A stretch of 51,440 nucleotides of DNA, taken from the NCBI GenBank assembly GCA_025531455.1, contig JAMYHL010000137.1, positions 1 through 51,440 on the forward strand, given 5' to 3'. Under the pieces are notes generated by a model, which saw only the letters and a list, made by a program, of their open reading frames with translations, did not search any database and was not told the origin of the DNA. Positions within the stretch are counted from its first letter, which is position 1; the number at the start of each line of letters is the position of its first letter. This DNA is from Apiotrichum sp. Y4204. Lineage: Eukaryota > Basidiomycota > Tremellomycetes > Trichosporonales > Trichosporonaceae. Shown one piece after another: positions 10,570-21,821 of this stretch. The translations under genes and the position numbers were made by a program.

Positions 10570-12691
10570 GCTGGGTGGTGGGGAACGAAGAAGAAGTAGC
10601 GTTGTCGACAGTGTAGGTGAAGACGATGGTGGTTGCTGTAAATGTGTAATGCAGCCGGATTTGATGGTCAGGTACGCGTTGCATGCGACACCAGCACCCC
10701 AGTGCACGAAGGAACGACAAATACAACAGACGGGGTCATGCAGCCCCCGCAGGGGCCGGCCTGGAGGCTCAGTTTGTCGACCAAACGGTCAACCAGCTCA
10801 ACCGCTGCGCGCGTGAGCCCCTGCATGGGTTGCCTCTGAGTGTCGGGGGGTGTGTGGGTGTGTGTGTGTTGTGCATTGTGCCAAGCTGGTCAAGCTAACA
10901 AGTGCGAGCACTCATAATTGACACACCTTGACTTTCTCTCTCCAGCTAATTTAGTTGCTGTCATCATCCCCATTCTTTTCTTAAGCAACCACAAACTTAA
11001 GCATTACGGAACATGCCCCTCAAGATTACATTGAGCCGGAAGGCTTCTACGACTTTTATGGGGTTCGAGAGTCGGGTTTTACCTTGTAACCCACTGGAAG
11101 GCTGTTCCTCGCTGGGGACCTCGCGGCTTGGGGCCATTCTGCAAGAGCAGGGTTTCACGGCGGGTCCCGCAACTATGAAAGCAGCGCGTGAATACGTCAC
11201 CAGCCGTGATTGAAACAAGCAGGGTACATAACATCTAGTGTTGCACAGTCTTGTAAACCGTTGAGCCAATCACTTTTTTTGTCGCGGCGCAGTACATAGA
11301 AGCCACCCCCCGGAATTTCGTGGCCGCCGAATTTTTATTTATCATGCATGCAACAGAGCAGATAGAGCTCCCAAACTCTGTAGGACGATGCAAATGGCTC
11401 TAGGCTACATTTATAAAATACTTTCAGCGCTCTATGCACTTACTATAGGACATAACCTCAGTCAGCCTCGATGATTGCTCCAAGCCTTCTAGCCATGGAA
11501 CAAATGAGTCTGACAACGTATATTACAACCCAGTCAAGAGCTAGCCTGCCAAAGCAATCATGGAATGACCTGCACCATTACCACTATGTTTCTGTTACCA
11601 TCTTGAAGCTCATACGCATGCATCGTTTGTACTAATCTCGGGTGGTACAACCTGTGTCACCTGCAGGACGTCGTGCACAACGTTTGCTGACCATCCTGAG
11701 CAGACAGTAACTACTGTACATCCGATATAGTTACAACTCTATCGGCTCCGGTAGTCCAACAAGAACGCCTCAATCCTCGCCTGCCTTCACCATCGACTTC
11801 TCCACCAGGACGCCCTTTGCCCCTTTCGTCGGCAGTCCATCCTGCACCACAACCGCTCGTTTCTGGTCTTGCCGCAGAGCCACCCCCCCCCCCCCCCCCG
11901 GATGCCATCTCATCATCCTCGCTGGCCGATTTCTCCTATCGGCGCCTCTCTGTGGCTGACAGTTTCAGGAGCAAAAGATCTCCGTCAGTCATCCTACCAG
12001 TCCCCTCGTCACTTACGCCAGCGAGCGCAGGTCCGTGGTTGCTAGCGCGGCTGGGCTGTAGATCGGACCTCCCTCCTCATCCGCGCCATCGTTGCCGTCG
12101 CACAGTCCGAATGGACATGCGTTGCTGTCTTGCATCATAACATTGTGATGATTGACGTGGGGGCAAGATGGTGGAGATCGCCCAACCTGAGGGAACTCAA
12201 TACCACTCATGTGGCTTTCAGCTGTACTGTGGGGGCAGCAGCTGGCGGTTTGCTTCACATCGACATGACCACATCTGCATCGTCCCTGCAGGCTCGGCAA
12301 GGTGAAGGACTACACTTTTATTTTCTCGTTCTCGTATTCTATGTACCGCCATTGTCTTGTGTATCGTATGAGCACATGGATCTTCCCCCACGAATCCCCT
12401 TACGCGCTCATTCCAGATGTACTGCACATCTGCATGTACCATCTTCAACCCGTGATATCTCTGACAAGCATGCATGAACCACAAACAAGATATAGTGACT
12501 GTGTGTGTTACTCGGTGCATGCATAGCTAGCAGTAGTGCCAGATGTACGGCGGCGAACTCGACAGTGAAGTGGTGAAAGTGCCACTAGACAAAGGGATTG
12601 TCTGTATTAACTGTATCGTGCACATCACACAATGCGGTACTGGGTGCAGGATGCAGGACGCGCGATACACATGCCTTTGAGGATGTTGTAC
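10570..12691. other. Intergenic, 2.1 kb
   Basis: No supported gene. Contains a TG-rich stretch near 10850-10870 and a 17-nt C run. A plus-strand frame at 11817-12140 reads through the C run as a proline stretch and then a Ser-rich segment, but it lacks family similarity and is not called. Confidence 0.55.
11883..11899. repeat. Poly-C tract (17 nt)
   Basis: An uninterrupted run of C in intergenic DNA, on the same strand as the runs at 2-16 and 15742-15752. Confidence 0.9.
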
Positions 12692-13849
12692 CTATTGCCC
12701 CTCAAAAAGTGCCCTTACAGATGGCAGGAAGTGGCCTTTTGGAGCGGGCGTAAAGCTGAACTCGGTTTCGCTCTCACCCGCAGCGCGGAGAACCGCTACA
12801 CCAGTAGCGACGAGCGCATCCCGTCCCTCGGAAGTCATCTCGGGAATGCCATACGACCCCTCCTGCGCCGAGACGATCATTTCACGACCATAAGCGCAGA
12901 GGGCTTCGCGGCGGAAACTGCGGGAAAACGGACCAAACCCCGACTGGTAGGCGGCTGCGAAGGCGGGAGCAAGCGCATCAGCGCGGGTCTTGGCCAGATC
13001 CCGACGTGGGATTGGCCATGGGGCATGTAAGGGCACCAGACGCGCGTAGTCAAGGTGCGCGAGGAGCATGCCGAACTCTGCGCCGGGGTGGGCGGCCGCT
13101 GCAAACTCCCAGTCGACGAGGGCAATGGTCGGGGCAGGAAGGAGGACGCTCCCCGGCCACACGTCGCCCATCCCCCATACTCTGTCGCCGTCCTCAGGGT
13201 CGGGCCCGAGACGCATGCCGATACGACGCGCGAGGATCTTCGCATCCGCGTACCCCCGTTGCTCCATCATACGCTGTGCGACATCGACGAGCATCGCGAC
13301 AACGTCTCCCGTGGAAGGATTCGGGTCCTTGAACTGGGCGACGAGCTCTGCAGACGGGTTCCGAGCGGCGATATGCAGGCGGGCGAGTAGGTCGCCAACT
13401 TGCATCCCTAGCTCGGTGGGGTCGGGTCCGGGATTACCCAAGCGCTCGGCAGCAAGATACGACGAGAGGGTCTCCCTTTGCCCAAGATCGGTCATCCACA
13501 GCACCATTTCCGCCTCGTCGTGCCATATCACAGCGGGGACGACCGCGCGGCCCTCGAGGGCTGCAACCAGTTTCGGATCTGTATCAAGATGACGGAGGGC
13601 GCGCGCCTCGGCCACCTGTCGGAATGTGCTCAGTGGTGATGTCGGGTCGCTGTGGACGTATGCGGGTGCATGCTTCAGTATTGCCGTCCTGGATAGGGCG
13701 GAGAGGTGCGACGGTAACGGAGGCTGTCGCTCCAGCGTGAGGCGAACTGTCGAGTTCACGTAGCCGCCTGTTAGCCGTTCCACCGCCACGTCGACAGGCG
13801 AGACGCCGAGCGTGCGTGAGATATAAGTGTTCCACTGGTCAATGTCCAT
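12692..13849 (-). CDS. APH/choline kinase-superfamily kinase, MTR-kinase-like, 385 aa
   Basis: A single exon. The open frame extends 29 codons further upstream, but only to a TTG. The first ATG (13849) opens MDIDQWNTYISRTLG and sits just before the fold begins. Visible kinase features are a glycine-rich turn (LTGGYVNSTVRL, about residues 26-37), an ATP lysine in AILKHAPAYV (Lys59), the catalytic-loop Asp229 in GMGDVWPGSVLL and the metal-binding Asp246 in LVDWEF. The usual HGD..N is changed: His is Met and Asn is Ser. A Ser at that place is also found in 5-methylthioribose kinases, which the LKHAPAYV segment resembles too. The substrate is unknown (a sugar or small alcohol). The gene is divergent from 6-phosphogluconolactonase across 462 bp. 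A CAG acceptor-like site upstream leaves open an extra 5' exon. Confidence 0.75.
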   Translation of the reverse strand: MDIDQWNTYISRTLGVSPVDVAVERLTGGYVNSTVRLTLERQPPLPSHLSALSRTAILKHAPAYVHSDPTSPLSTFRQVAEARALRHLDTDPKLVAALEGRAVVPAVIWHDEAEMVLWMTDLGQRETLSSYLAAERLGNPGPDPTELGMQVGDLLARLHIAARNPSAELVAQFKDPNPSTGDVVAMLVDVAQRMMEQRGYADAKILARRIGMRLGPDPEDGDRVWGMGDVWPGSVLLPAPTIALVDWEFAAAAHPGAEFGMLLAHLDYARLVPLHAPWPIPRRDLAKTRADALAPAFAAAYQSGFGPFSRSFRREALCAYGREMIVSAQEGSYGIPEMTSEGRDALVATGVAVLRAAGESETEFSFTPAPKGHFLPSVRALFEGQ

Positions 13850-14311
13850 CCCTGCGAAGTCTGCCGAGTCGGTAAGATGTAGAACTTTACTCCGCCCCTG
13901 CTTATTTAGTGCTCCTGTCAGTCGCGCGAGCTGCAAAGAAACACAAATCTTGACGTTGACCGCGGATCGGTTGTGACTCGAAAGCTCAACCGTTCAACAG
14001 TTCAAACGCGTTCTGCTCGTGATCTCGTGAGATCTTGAGGCTCGTTCTAATACAAATCTACAAAGCTAATGCACTAATGTGTAGGTGCTCATCCGGCTCA
14101 TCCATTCCAACTCATGGACTGTGTGGAATGATTAGAAACGGCGGCCCAGGCCTAATGCGGCCTTTTGTTGTCAAGCTGATAGGCGCGCATGACGTCATGA
14201 TCCCCACGATCCCACGACAACATCCACAACTGAAAGCAATCTTGGCGACTTATCTCAGAGGTGAGTCGGTGTATCTCTGTTCACTCTACCCATCCCACCC
14301 ACCACCTCACC
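13850..14311. other. Divergent promoter region
   Basis: A 462-bp spacer shared by the kinase (-) and 6-phosphogluconolactonase (+) genes. No conserved motif is evident beyond a CACC-rich leader just before the ATG at 14312. Confidence 0.6.
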
Positions 14312-15407
14312 ATGTCGCCCGTTCTGTACGCCTTCGACTCCGTCCCGCAGCTGCGCGACTCGCTGTCCGAGTTTATTCTTTCGGCGCAGCGCGACGCCAT
14401 CGCCGCCCGCGGTCAGTTCACGATCGCGCTGTCCGGCGGCTCCCTGCCGAACCAGCTGGTCCCACTCGCCAAGCTGCCCGGCGTCGAGTGGGACAAGTGG
14501 CAGGTGTTCTTCGCCGACGAGCGCATTGTGCCCCTCGAGCACGCCGAGAGCAACTATGCCGCGTGCGCCAAGGCGTTCCTCGACCTTGTGCCGATTAGCC
14601 GCGCGCAGATCCACACCATCAACGAGAAGCTCATGACTGCCACGAAGGCCGACCCCACCGGCCCCGCGGGAGATACTGCCGCGGCGGAGAAGGAGGCAGC
14701 TGCGATCGCGGACGAGTACGCGCAGCAGATGAATACTGTCTTTGGGTCGGAAAACCCCCGGTTCGACCTCATTCTCCTCGGCATGGGACCCGACGGCCAC
14801 ACCTGCTCCCTCTTCCCGGGCAGCAAGCTCCTTGAGCAGAAGGCAAAGACGATTGAGTACATTCTCGACTCACCCAAGCCCCCGCCCAGGCGTATTACTT
14901 TTACGTGAGTGTGGTGTTGAGGTGAATTGGTGGTAGGGAAAGATGTTGTTGAGTCAAGAACAGTGAGCGGACATTATGGTCCGCTTCCCTATTGTTGCTA
15001 GTTGCCAACCCTCGTGCTTGTGCTCACATCCAGCTACAAGGTTCTCGACAACGCTGCGCGCTGCGCCTTTGTCGCTACTGGAGAGGGCAAGCAGGACATG
15101 CTCGCGCAGATCCTCGACCAGCCCGAGCTCGGCCTCCCCTGCTCGCGGGTGGCTCCCACGTGAGTGCCACCGAGATGCGTCCGTGTATAATCACTGACCA
15201 TTGCCTTGTGACCACATCTCCCACACCTATCCTTATGCGCTTCGATCCCACCCCTCCCCTGTTTCCTTGTCTACTCCGCAAATCCGACCCGCCCTGGCAC
15301 GCTCTGCCCCTACCTTCTGCGCCTCCAGTTCCGGAAAGGTGTACTGGTTTGTCGACAAGGCGGCGGCGGGCAAGACACAGTACGCGCAGACGGCGTTCAG
15401 CAGCTGA
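14312..15407 (+). CDS. SOL3: 6-phosphogluconolactonase, 265 aa
   Basis: Three exons: 14312-14904, 15034-15159, 15329-15407; introns of 129 and 169 nt. The enzyme hydrolyses 6-phosphogluconolactone to 6-phosphogluconate, the second step of the oxidative pentose phosphate pathway, in the cytosol. Family motifs are [10 protein letters not shown] (phosphate-binding turn), [17 protein letters not shown], the [18 protein letters not shown] block with the catalytic-site Asp-Gly-His, PPPRRITFT, and the C-terminal [12 protein letters not shown]. Length matches the yeast Sol3/Sol4 and human PGLS group. The ATG chosen gives MSPVLYAF and is preceded by CACCTCACC. The catalytic core lies in exon 1 and the two small 3' exons complete the fold. 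Confidence 0.95.
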
Positions 15408-15741
15408 GTCGCAGGCTGAAAGCGAGCGCGTTCGTGCGGTCGGCCATGTAGCGAGGGTATGAACAATGATACGTGTAGCGTACAGATACTGTAGATATCG
15501 GTGTTTGGTGACAGCAAAATTGCCGACATACTGGCACGACATTGCCCCGGATGTGACCTGTGAAGACAACCTTGTGCAGCACGAAGCGTGCCTGTGTCTC
15601 GCGGCGCGACCGCCTTGAGCGGATCCACTGTGCTCCGCCAGGTAGACCGACACGGGACAATGGCGGTGGTGCTGGTATCATATTAACGTATTAACATGTG
15701 TGTGGGGGATGCATGCCATAACTTTTGAGCTCCCCCGCCCT

Positions 15742-15752
15742 CCCCCCCCCCC
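15742..15752. repeat. Poly-C tract (11 nt)
   Basis: A run of C directly before TTGCAG in intergenic DNA. Confidence 0.85.
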
Positions 15753-16018
15753 TTGCAGCTCGCACGTTTGCAATGAACATCAGCACGGATCGTGTCTCGT
15801 GCGCAAGTCGGCCGACTCGGACAAGGAGCAGTGAGACACGGGGGGAGGAATGGCGGCAGAGTTGGGTTTGGCAATGGGCGTTGTTTATGTGATTCCCACC
15901 TCTGCCATCCAGCTCGGCCCGGCCGACAAGGGCAACATGGCAACAATGTGCGTCATAGCTATAACTGAATGCTCGTTTTGTGCTCAACATGCCCGTCGCC
16001 ACCGAGGAATGAGACGGG

Positions 16019-16026
16019 TATATAAG
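16019..16026 (+). promoter_or_regulatory. TATA box of F-box-like gene
   Basis: TATATAAG, 49 bp before the ATG at 16075, suggesting a short 5' leader. Confidence 0.5.
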
Positions 16027-16074
16027 AATAACCATCTCTTGCAGCACCTCTGTTGTCTTCCATCCACTCACGCA

Positions 16075-17973
16075 ATGACAACAGCATGGGACGCCTGGCC
16101 GTCCTCACGCTCAAACCCCGGCTCGCCGACGCTCTCTGCGTCCCCGCTCTCGCGCTCGCCATCCAAATCCGCATCCTTCAGCCCGCGCTCGTATGACCGC
16201 AGCTGGATGCTCAGTGCGCGGATGACGCCGCCGCCGCCGGCTCGCGTGCCGATCCTCCCGCCCGAGGTCCTCCGCACAGTCATCCGACACGCGCTCGACA
16301 CTGGACCCAGCATCCCGGCCCCCTTTCCTCAGAATGGTGCTGAGAGGCCGTACGACCCGGCCTGGGACGTGTTCTCGGCGCGTGCCGCCCGTAAAACGCT
16401 CAACCAGCGCATCGCGGCAAGGGAGAGCGTCGCGCGCACTGCCCAGAGCCTCATCCTCGTGTGCAAGGCTTGGAAGGTGAGTTTATGGGTGTCTTACTGG
16501 GGTGGCAACTACGCTTGAACCACCATGCGGTCATCCGTTCTCTCGAGCTCCATTGGGAGATCAGGGGCTTGTGGTTGCGGGATGTCACTGCGAGAGCACG
16601 TTCGTAGCTGTGCTTCCTTCGTCTGGGCTCTTTCCGGGCTTCTCACTGATGATCGATGACAAGTCACTCTCAGAGTCTGACCACAGTACCTCGTCCTGTC
16701 GTATCTCTACTCTGAGCCGAACATCTCCTGCGACAATGTCGCGGGTCTCGCGCACGCCGTGCTCATGGGTGACCGCAAATGGTCGGACATTAATCTCCAC
16801 CCGCACTCGACTCCCGGGCGGTGGATCACCGTGCTCGATCTCTCAAGCCTCGACTCGGGGCAGAGCTACTTTGGCGCGAACAGAATCACTGTCGCCAAGG
16901 CGTGTGCCGCACTTCTTGATCTCTCGCCATGTGTGACCCATCTCCGCCTCCCAGCTTACAGCGTCAAGCTCTCTGAACTGTGTCATCTCCCGTGCGTGCG
17001 GAAGCTGCGTGCCATCGAAGGAATCCACCTCGCCACGCGCGAGAATGAGGAGGAGGTGATCAAGTTTCTCCGCATCGCGAAGAACCTCGAGCTTGTCGGC
17101 CTCGTGTGGGTCGGCTCGACCACCGTGGAGATGGGCATGAATGAGGACCAGATGGCCATCCAGACCAGGCAGCTGGTCCTTCCCCGTCTCCACACGCTTA
17201 CGCTCGCTGCTGGCCGTCCGGGCCCACTGCTGGCGGCCCTCACGCGTGCACATCTCCCGGCATTCACCCGCCTCGTCACGTCGCTGTATGAAGAATCCCT
17301 GGAGCTCGTCGAGGATGATCCAGACCGCGGTGGCGTGCGAGCGTTGCAGTACGCCCACGGCCCGTCGATTCTGTCGCTCACGTACGTCTTCACCCCCGAC
17401 TGGCCGCGCCGAGAGCTCCTTCCCCCTCGCGACACGCTTGCGCTCCACCCCAACCTGATCCATCTTCACCTCGGTCTCCAGCACTCCCTGCTCAACGAGC
17501 ATCCTGAACTTGGCACCGCACTAGGATCCGTCCATCACCCACTCGCAGTCGTCACGCTCCCACGCTGGCCGAAGGTTGTTGCTGGCGCGGACATGTCCCC
17601 AAGCTTCCCGCCCACGCCGCCAGGCGGTACACCCCCCAGCGGACCCCCAGCCCCAAGCGGAAACGCGTTTCTCGAGGCGCTATGCCAGAGCACGAAGGTG
17701 AAGTTTATCGCGGCTGACGGATTCACCTGGGTGCCGCCTGCGCTGGGGCCGTGGGCGGCGCAGTCCGGCGACTCGGGCATGATGCGCCAGTGGGCCGCGT
17801 GGCTGTCGCGCAAGGGCATCGAGCTGCGCGACCAGGAGGGCCATACCGCGCCGGTTATCACCCGCGGGCGGGGCAGCTTTGGTGGTGGCATGGGCCTCGG
17901 CATGGTCGGCATGATGGGACGGCGGAGCGTCGACGGCGGGCGGAGGAGCTTTGATAGCGGGTGGCCCAGGTGA
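16075..17973 (+). CDS. F-box/LRR-like hypothetical protein, 562 aa
   Basis: Two exons: 16075-16476 and 16687-17973, with a 210-nt phase-0 intron. The Ser/Pro-rich N-terminus (about 1-60) precedes VPILPPEVLRTVIRHALD (about 62-80), which looks like the start of an F-box. LVCKAWK at the exon junction completes that pattern. The middle of the protein has irregular leucine-rich stretches (for example LDLSPCVTHLRLP and LPRLHTLTLAAG) as in fungal F-box proteins of unknown target. The C-terminus is Gly/Arg/Met-rich with RSVDGGRRSFDSG. If the F-box is real, the protein would bind Skp1 in an SCF ubiquitin ligase; that is inference. No specific orthologue is recognised. It converges with the GPI-type gene 226 bp downstream. 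Confidence 0.72.
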
Positions 17974-18199
17974 GGGAGAGAATGAGAGGGGATCTGGGGC
18001 CACTAGCGGGGGCGCATCTTGAGAAAGAAGTGCGAGTTGTACGCTACTGTCAACCTACGTTGACTGTCACCACTCACGTTAATGATTGTAAAGTTGTGTA
18101 TAGAGTATCTCTGTTGATCTTAGTTGTCCCACAAAGTAATGCCACTTCCGAACGATACGATACATCTACTATCACAACATACAGTACAATAGAGAGCCT

Positions 18200-19077
18200 C
18201 TACGTAAGCACAGAGGCCAGCACGAAGGCACACACAAGAAGCGCCCCGCTTGCCCGCACCCCCTGCGCACTCGACCACCGGAAGCCCGTCGGTATCGAGG
18301 AGGCCCTGCCCGAAACAGCACTTGCCGCACCCCGACTACCGGTGCTGGGAAAGCTCCCGCCCTTGTTCCCACTGCCACCACTACCACCGCCGCTGTCATC
18401 GCTGCCGCCGCCACCTCCGTCACCATCAACCCCGTTTACGCCATTCACCCCGTTCGGACGGTTACTCGCCGGCCGGGAACCGGAGGGCGGTCCCGTTCGC
18501 CCACCGCTGCTGGCGCCGCCACCCTTGCTCCCTCCGCCGCCGCTACTGCTGCTCCCACCGCGGGCGCCTGACGTCGCACCCGAGCTCGAGCCCCCGCCTC
18601 CGCCTCCGCCTGCGCGCTTGTCTACCTGGGGCCCGTCCTCACCCGACCCGTCGCCAGTGGTAAGGAGGTACGCCACCCATCCCTCGCCCTGCACGGTAGA
18701 TGCGACGACCCAGTCTTCTCCGATTGCGATGTGCTGGAGGCCGTCGGTCCAGAGATGGGCTGTGCCGGCCAGTGTGGACACTGTGCCGTTCAGAGGCATT
18801 TGAAGTGTACCGCGGACGATCTGGTATTAGATCCGCTGGGATGTATGAAGGGGAGACTCACAAAGGCCGGGAGCGATGCGGAATTGACCTCGACAGAGGC
18901 GGGAGGCACGAAGAGCGTCGCCTCTTCGATATCGGGGAAGGAACATGCCGAGGCGGCGAGCGTGAGTGCGTCGCTGTATGATGGCGGAAGACCGTCTAGA
19001 TCGGCAACGACGGCGTCGAGCGGCGCGCAAGCGAGGGCCGCGGGAAGTAGTGGGAATAGAAGCGATAGGGAGAGCAT
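18200..19077 (-). CDS. Secreted Gly/Ser-rich protein with GPI-type tail, 278 aa
   Basis: Two exons on the minus strand: 18862-19077 and 18200-18820, with a 41-nt phase-0 intron. Residues 1-16 (MLSLSLLFPLLPAALA) are a clear signal peptide. The next about 120 residues form a compact domain of alternating hydrophobic and polar residues with no family I recognise. A long low-complexity Gly/Ser/Asn stretch follows (about 135-240). The C-terminus ends in a hydrophobic segment (ALLVCAFVLASVLT) after small residues, typical of GPI attachment. It is probably a cell-wall or plasma-membrane surface protein. Upstream lies a TATATATA element 38 bp from the ATG. Paired neighbours give no further clue. Confidence 0.75.
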
Positions 19078-19114
19078 TGTGAGTTGGATATCATCTCGTC
19101 CTTCAGTCGAGCTC

Positions 19115-19122
19115 TATATATA
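19115..19122 (-). promoter_or_regulatory. TATA box of GPI-type gene
   Basis: TATATATA (palindromic on both strands), 38 bp upstream of the minus-strand ATG at 19077. Confidence 0.45.
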
Positions 19123-21277
19123 CATCTCTTCCCCTTGGCGCACGCAGGAGGTGGAGTGGCGACTAGCATATTGAGACTTGATGATCTGCAGAGGTTTTGA
19201 CCCAGCATTGACACTACCAATCTAAGGTTTAGATTACGAGAAAGCGGTATGTCTTCTGAAACCGTCGTTGCCAGCCCCACTATCGCGTATGTACTGTATG
19301 GGACACAGCCCGCCCTTGGTGCACTGGTGCACCGCTTTATCGCGATAATAAATCACGCTCCACCGTACCTTATCAGCTGGCTGCAGGGCCAGGCTTATCA
19401 GACGCCTTGGCTGATCAGGTGGATTACAGCACGCCAAACCCGAGTTGCAAGCTATGACGCATCTACGACCCGTTGAGGCGCTCGGACGAAGGCTGTGCTC
19501 TGAACCAACACCGAGATTGCACCGCCCATCACACTCAGGCCACACTCCACTGCTTACTGCAACTCTTGCCACTCGCCAACAATCCCTCCCACAGAGTTCG
19601 CCTCGCTCGCTCCCTCGCCCGCGATCCAGACGCCACACTCCGTCCCGGAAAATCTCCGTGGCTCGTATAGTGTAGGTGGTTATCACTGGTCGTTGTGGCG
19701 CGCTCTGCGGACATCCGACCCGACCGCTGTTCGACTCAGCGTGCGAGCATGAGCTGGGGCTTGAGATGCTCCCGGGGGACTTTTTGGGTCGCGGGGGATG
19801 TTGGAAACACAAGAGTGAGGTCGCGAGGACGCGAGGACGTGGGCCATCGGACATGGGTACACAAGAGACGTACGGGGGATCATAAAGGACAAGAGAATGA
19901 AGCCGAGGAAGATCAACCACTGGGGACGGCTGCCTGGACAGCTCACCCTGTGGCCTCGGAACCTCGACCATGACTCAAAAGCCTTGCTTCACGTCCTCGG
20001 TCTTTGGCCTCAGCCGCTCGCCGGGCATCTGCCGGCACATTCGAGGCCGGGCGCCGAACAGCCAGCCTTCGAGGAGTGCCAAGATATGCTGTACGGTATA
20101 ATACACAAGTAGCTCGAAGCATGCAGCTCGTGCAGACTGCACGTATTTTGTCGGCCTGCGTGTCGGAATAGGCTTAGTATGGTTCCTTGAGAGACGATGG
20201 CTCCGGCCGGGTGCGGCTCCGAGTGCGGGGAATTCCCAGCCAGCAGGGGTGAATAGGGCGATTCCAGATGCCCGCACATCGTTCTCTGCTCAGCACACGA
20301 CTCACTGGGCCTGTGACCCCGAAGGCAAAGTAATGGACACCCTCAAACGTCATGGACAACAGTGTAGCCTTAATCTAGATAAGCTTAGCTCGCCGCCCCT
20401 CCGCCGGAAGCGGGCTGTTGTTCGTTGACATGAGTGTTCTCTGTGCCCATCCACTCTTTGTGTTGAGCCGTGATCCACGGACTCAAATAGGTACGTGTAT
20501 TTACCCACATGCTGCCTTGACAGTGTACCTCCGCGGTCGCGAGGTTAGCTCTTGGTAGATAGAAAGTTTACACTTTTTGCAGCGATCTCCGGGCCCTGCG
20601 GCAGACTGGATCTAGGGTTGAGCACGCGCTTGAACCGGCGGCATCGTCAGGCACCTCCACTCCGGAAACTCAGTCTACTCAATCTAGCACCATTGTTGTT
20701 ACAGACGACTCATTGTAACACCCTGTTGCGGACCCACCCTAAAACCCTCTTGTGCTGTGGCATGCGATTAGCGACGACTGGTCCATTGGAAAGGAACGTA
20801 GTCTCCTCCGACATAGTCATTCTCCTGCATCCGAGGATCGATAGCGAGATGAGTACGCCCTCTTCTGCCCGTCCTATCGTCAAGATCGACGGTCGCGGCC
20901 TTGTGCTTCCAACGGCGCACATGAAGACCCTCATTCTCATGTGCCATTGCCATGCAAATAATGAGTTATCGACCAACGGAACCCAAACCAACAGTACTTC
21001 TCTCTTCAACAGCTACGCTCATGAGGTCAACTATCCAACGCCTGCGTAGTCAGGTCTCTGCGTTCCCCTCTGCTGCGCAGGGCGTCCGCCGGAACGTTCT
21101 CCATCGGAACAGCCTTCAGCAGCATGGCGACCGGTTGGACATCGACTCGCAGAGAAGATCGTGAGTGCCGCTAGGAGTGGCTCATGATGGGCCTTGAGAG
21201 AGTCATTCGTCTTGGGCCGCTCTTGATACAGCTCTAGCCTCACTTAGAAGAAGGTCAAGGTCAATCCGGATTTCGCA

Positions 21278-21285
21278 TATATAAA
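21278..21285 (+). promoter_or_regulatory. TATA box of cysteine-rich peptide gene
   Basis: TATATAAA, 118 bp before the ATG at 21396. The leader between them is pyrimidine/AC-rich and ends CAGCCACA before the ATG. Confidence 0.55.
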
Positions 21286-21395
21286 CGGGGCAACGAGTCG
21301 TTTTGAGAATCATCAACAGCTCTCAGCTCCTCACATCCAAACCTCCTTTCCACTCCTATCCACTTTACCAAGCCACCAACCCCCCAACAGCCACA

Positions 21396-21821
21396 ATGCA
21401 GTTCTCCCTCGTCACCCTCCTCGCCGCCCTCGCCATCGGCGCCCAGGCTTCCTCCGTCTTCAACTCCGAGACCAACCAGAGCTGCTCGTTCGACGAGGCC
21501 GGCGAGGTCAAGTGTGTCGACGGCCACGCCGAGGATGCCGTCGAAGTGAGTACCTGGATGCCCGGGGTAGACTAACATCAGTCGAACGAGTTCTTCGCCG
21601 ACGTCGTCATGCCCGGTGCCGAGAAGCGTTCGCCTGAGGCCCTCGCCCGTGACCTCTCCAAGCTCTACTCTCGTTCCGCCACCGAGAAGCGCCAGTACAA
21701 GGGTGGCATCACCTGCGCCGGCCCGCTCGGCCCCCTCCAGTGCAAGGGCAAGTGCAAGCTCAACGGCTGCAAGAGCGGCAGGTGCCGTGGTGCCGGCTGG
21801 TGCCACTGCAGCGGCTGCTAA
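21396..21821 (+). CDS. Secreted cysteine-rich defensin-like prepropeptide, 129 aa
   Basis: Two exons: 21396-21545 and 21582-21821; 36-nt intron with a CTAAC branch site. Residues 1-19 (MQFSLVTLLAALAIGAQAS) form a signal peptide. An acidic pro-region follows, with dibasic Kex2-type sites at Lys65-Arg66 and Lys86-Arg87. Cleavage after Arg87 would release a 42-residue peptide starting with Gln and carrying eight cysteines (95, 104, 108, 113, 118, 124, 126, 129). It has about seven Lys/Arg and no acidic residue. The spacing contains C-x3-C, G-x-C and C-x-C, the signature of the cysteine-stabilised alpha-beta (CS-alpha-beta) defensin fold, plus two extra cysteines. A role as a cationic antimicrobial or interaction peptide is inference. 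Alternatives are a small secreted effector-like protein or another disulfide-rich peptide family. It converges on bL28m. Confidence 0.85.

Larger units (their letters stand above)
15408..16074. other. Intergenic, 0.67 kb
   Basis: A spacer between two plus-strand genes with no convincing frame. Contains a C11 run at 15742-15752 and the TATA element of the next gene. Confidence 0.6.
19078..21395. other. Intergenic, 2.3 kb
   Basis: No supported gene. A 245-codon minus frame (19234-19971) and a 165-codon plus frame (20552-21049) are open but have no recognisable composition or motif. The second ends with a 66-codon segment from an ATG at about 20850, which could be a small ORF but has no support. 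The right end carries the promoter of the cysteine-rich peptide gene. Confidence 0.5.

Noticed and set aside
11817..12140. A 107-codon plus-strand frame with a proline run and Ser-rich segment
   Set aside because: The proline run is just the 17-nt C tract, and the rest has no family match, start context or splice partners.
13850..13936. A 29-codon N-terminal extension of the kinase gene
   Set aside because: It would start at TTG. The first ATG at 13849 sits just before the conserved fold, though an upstream spliced exon remains possible.
19234..19971. A 245-codon minus-strand frame
   Set aside because: Random-looking composition, overlapping open frames on the plus strand, no motif and no neighbouring promoter.
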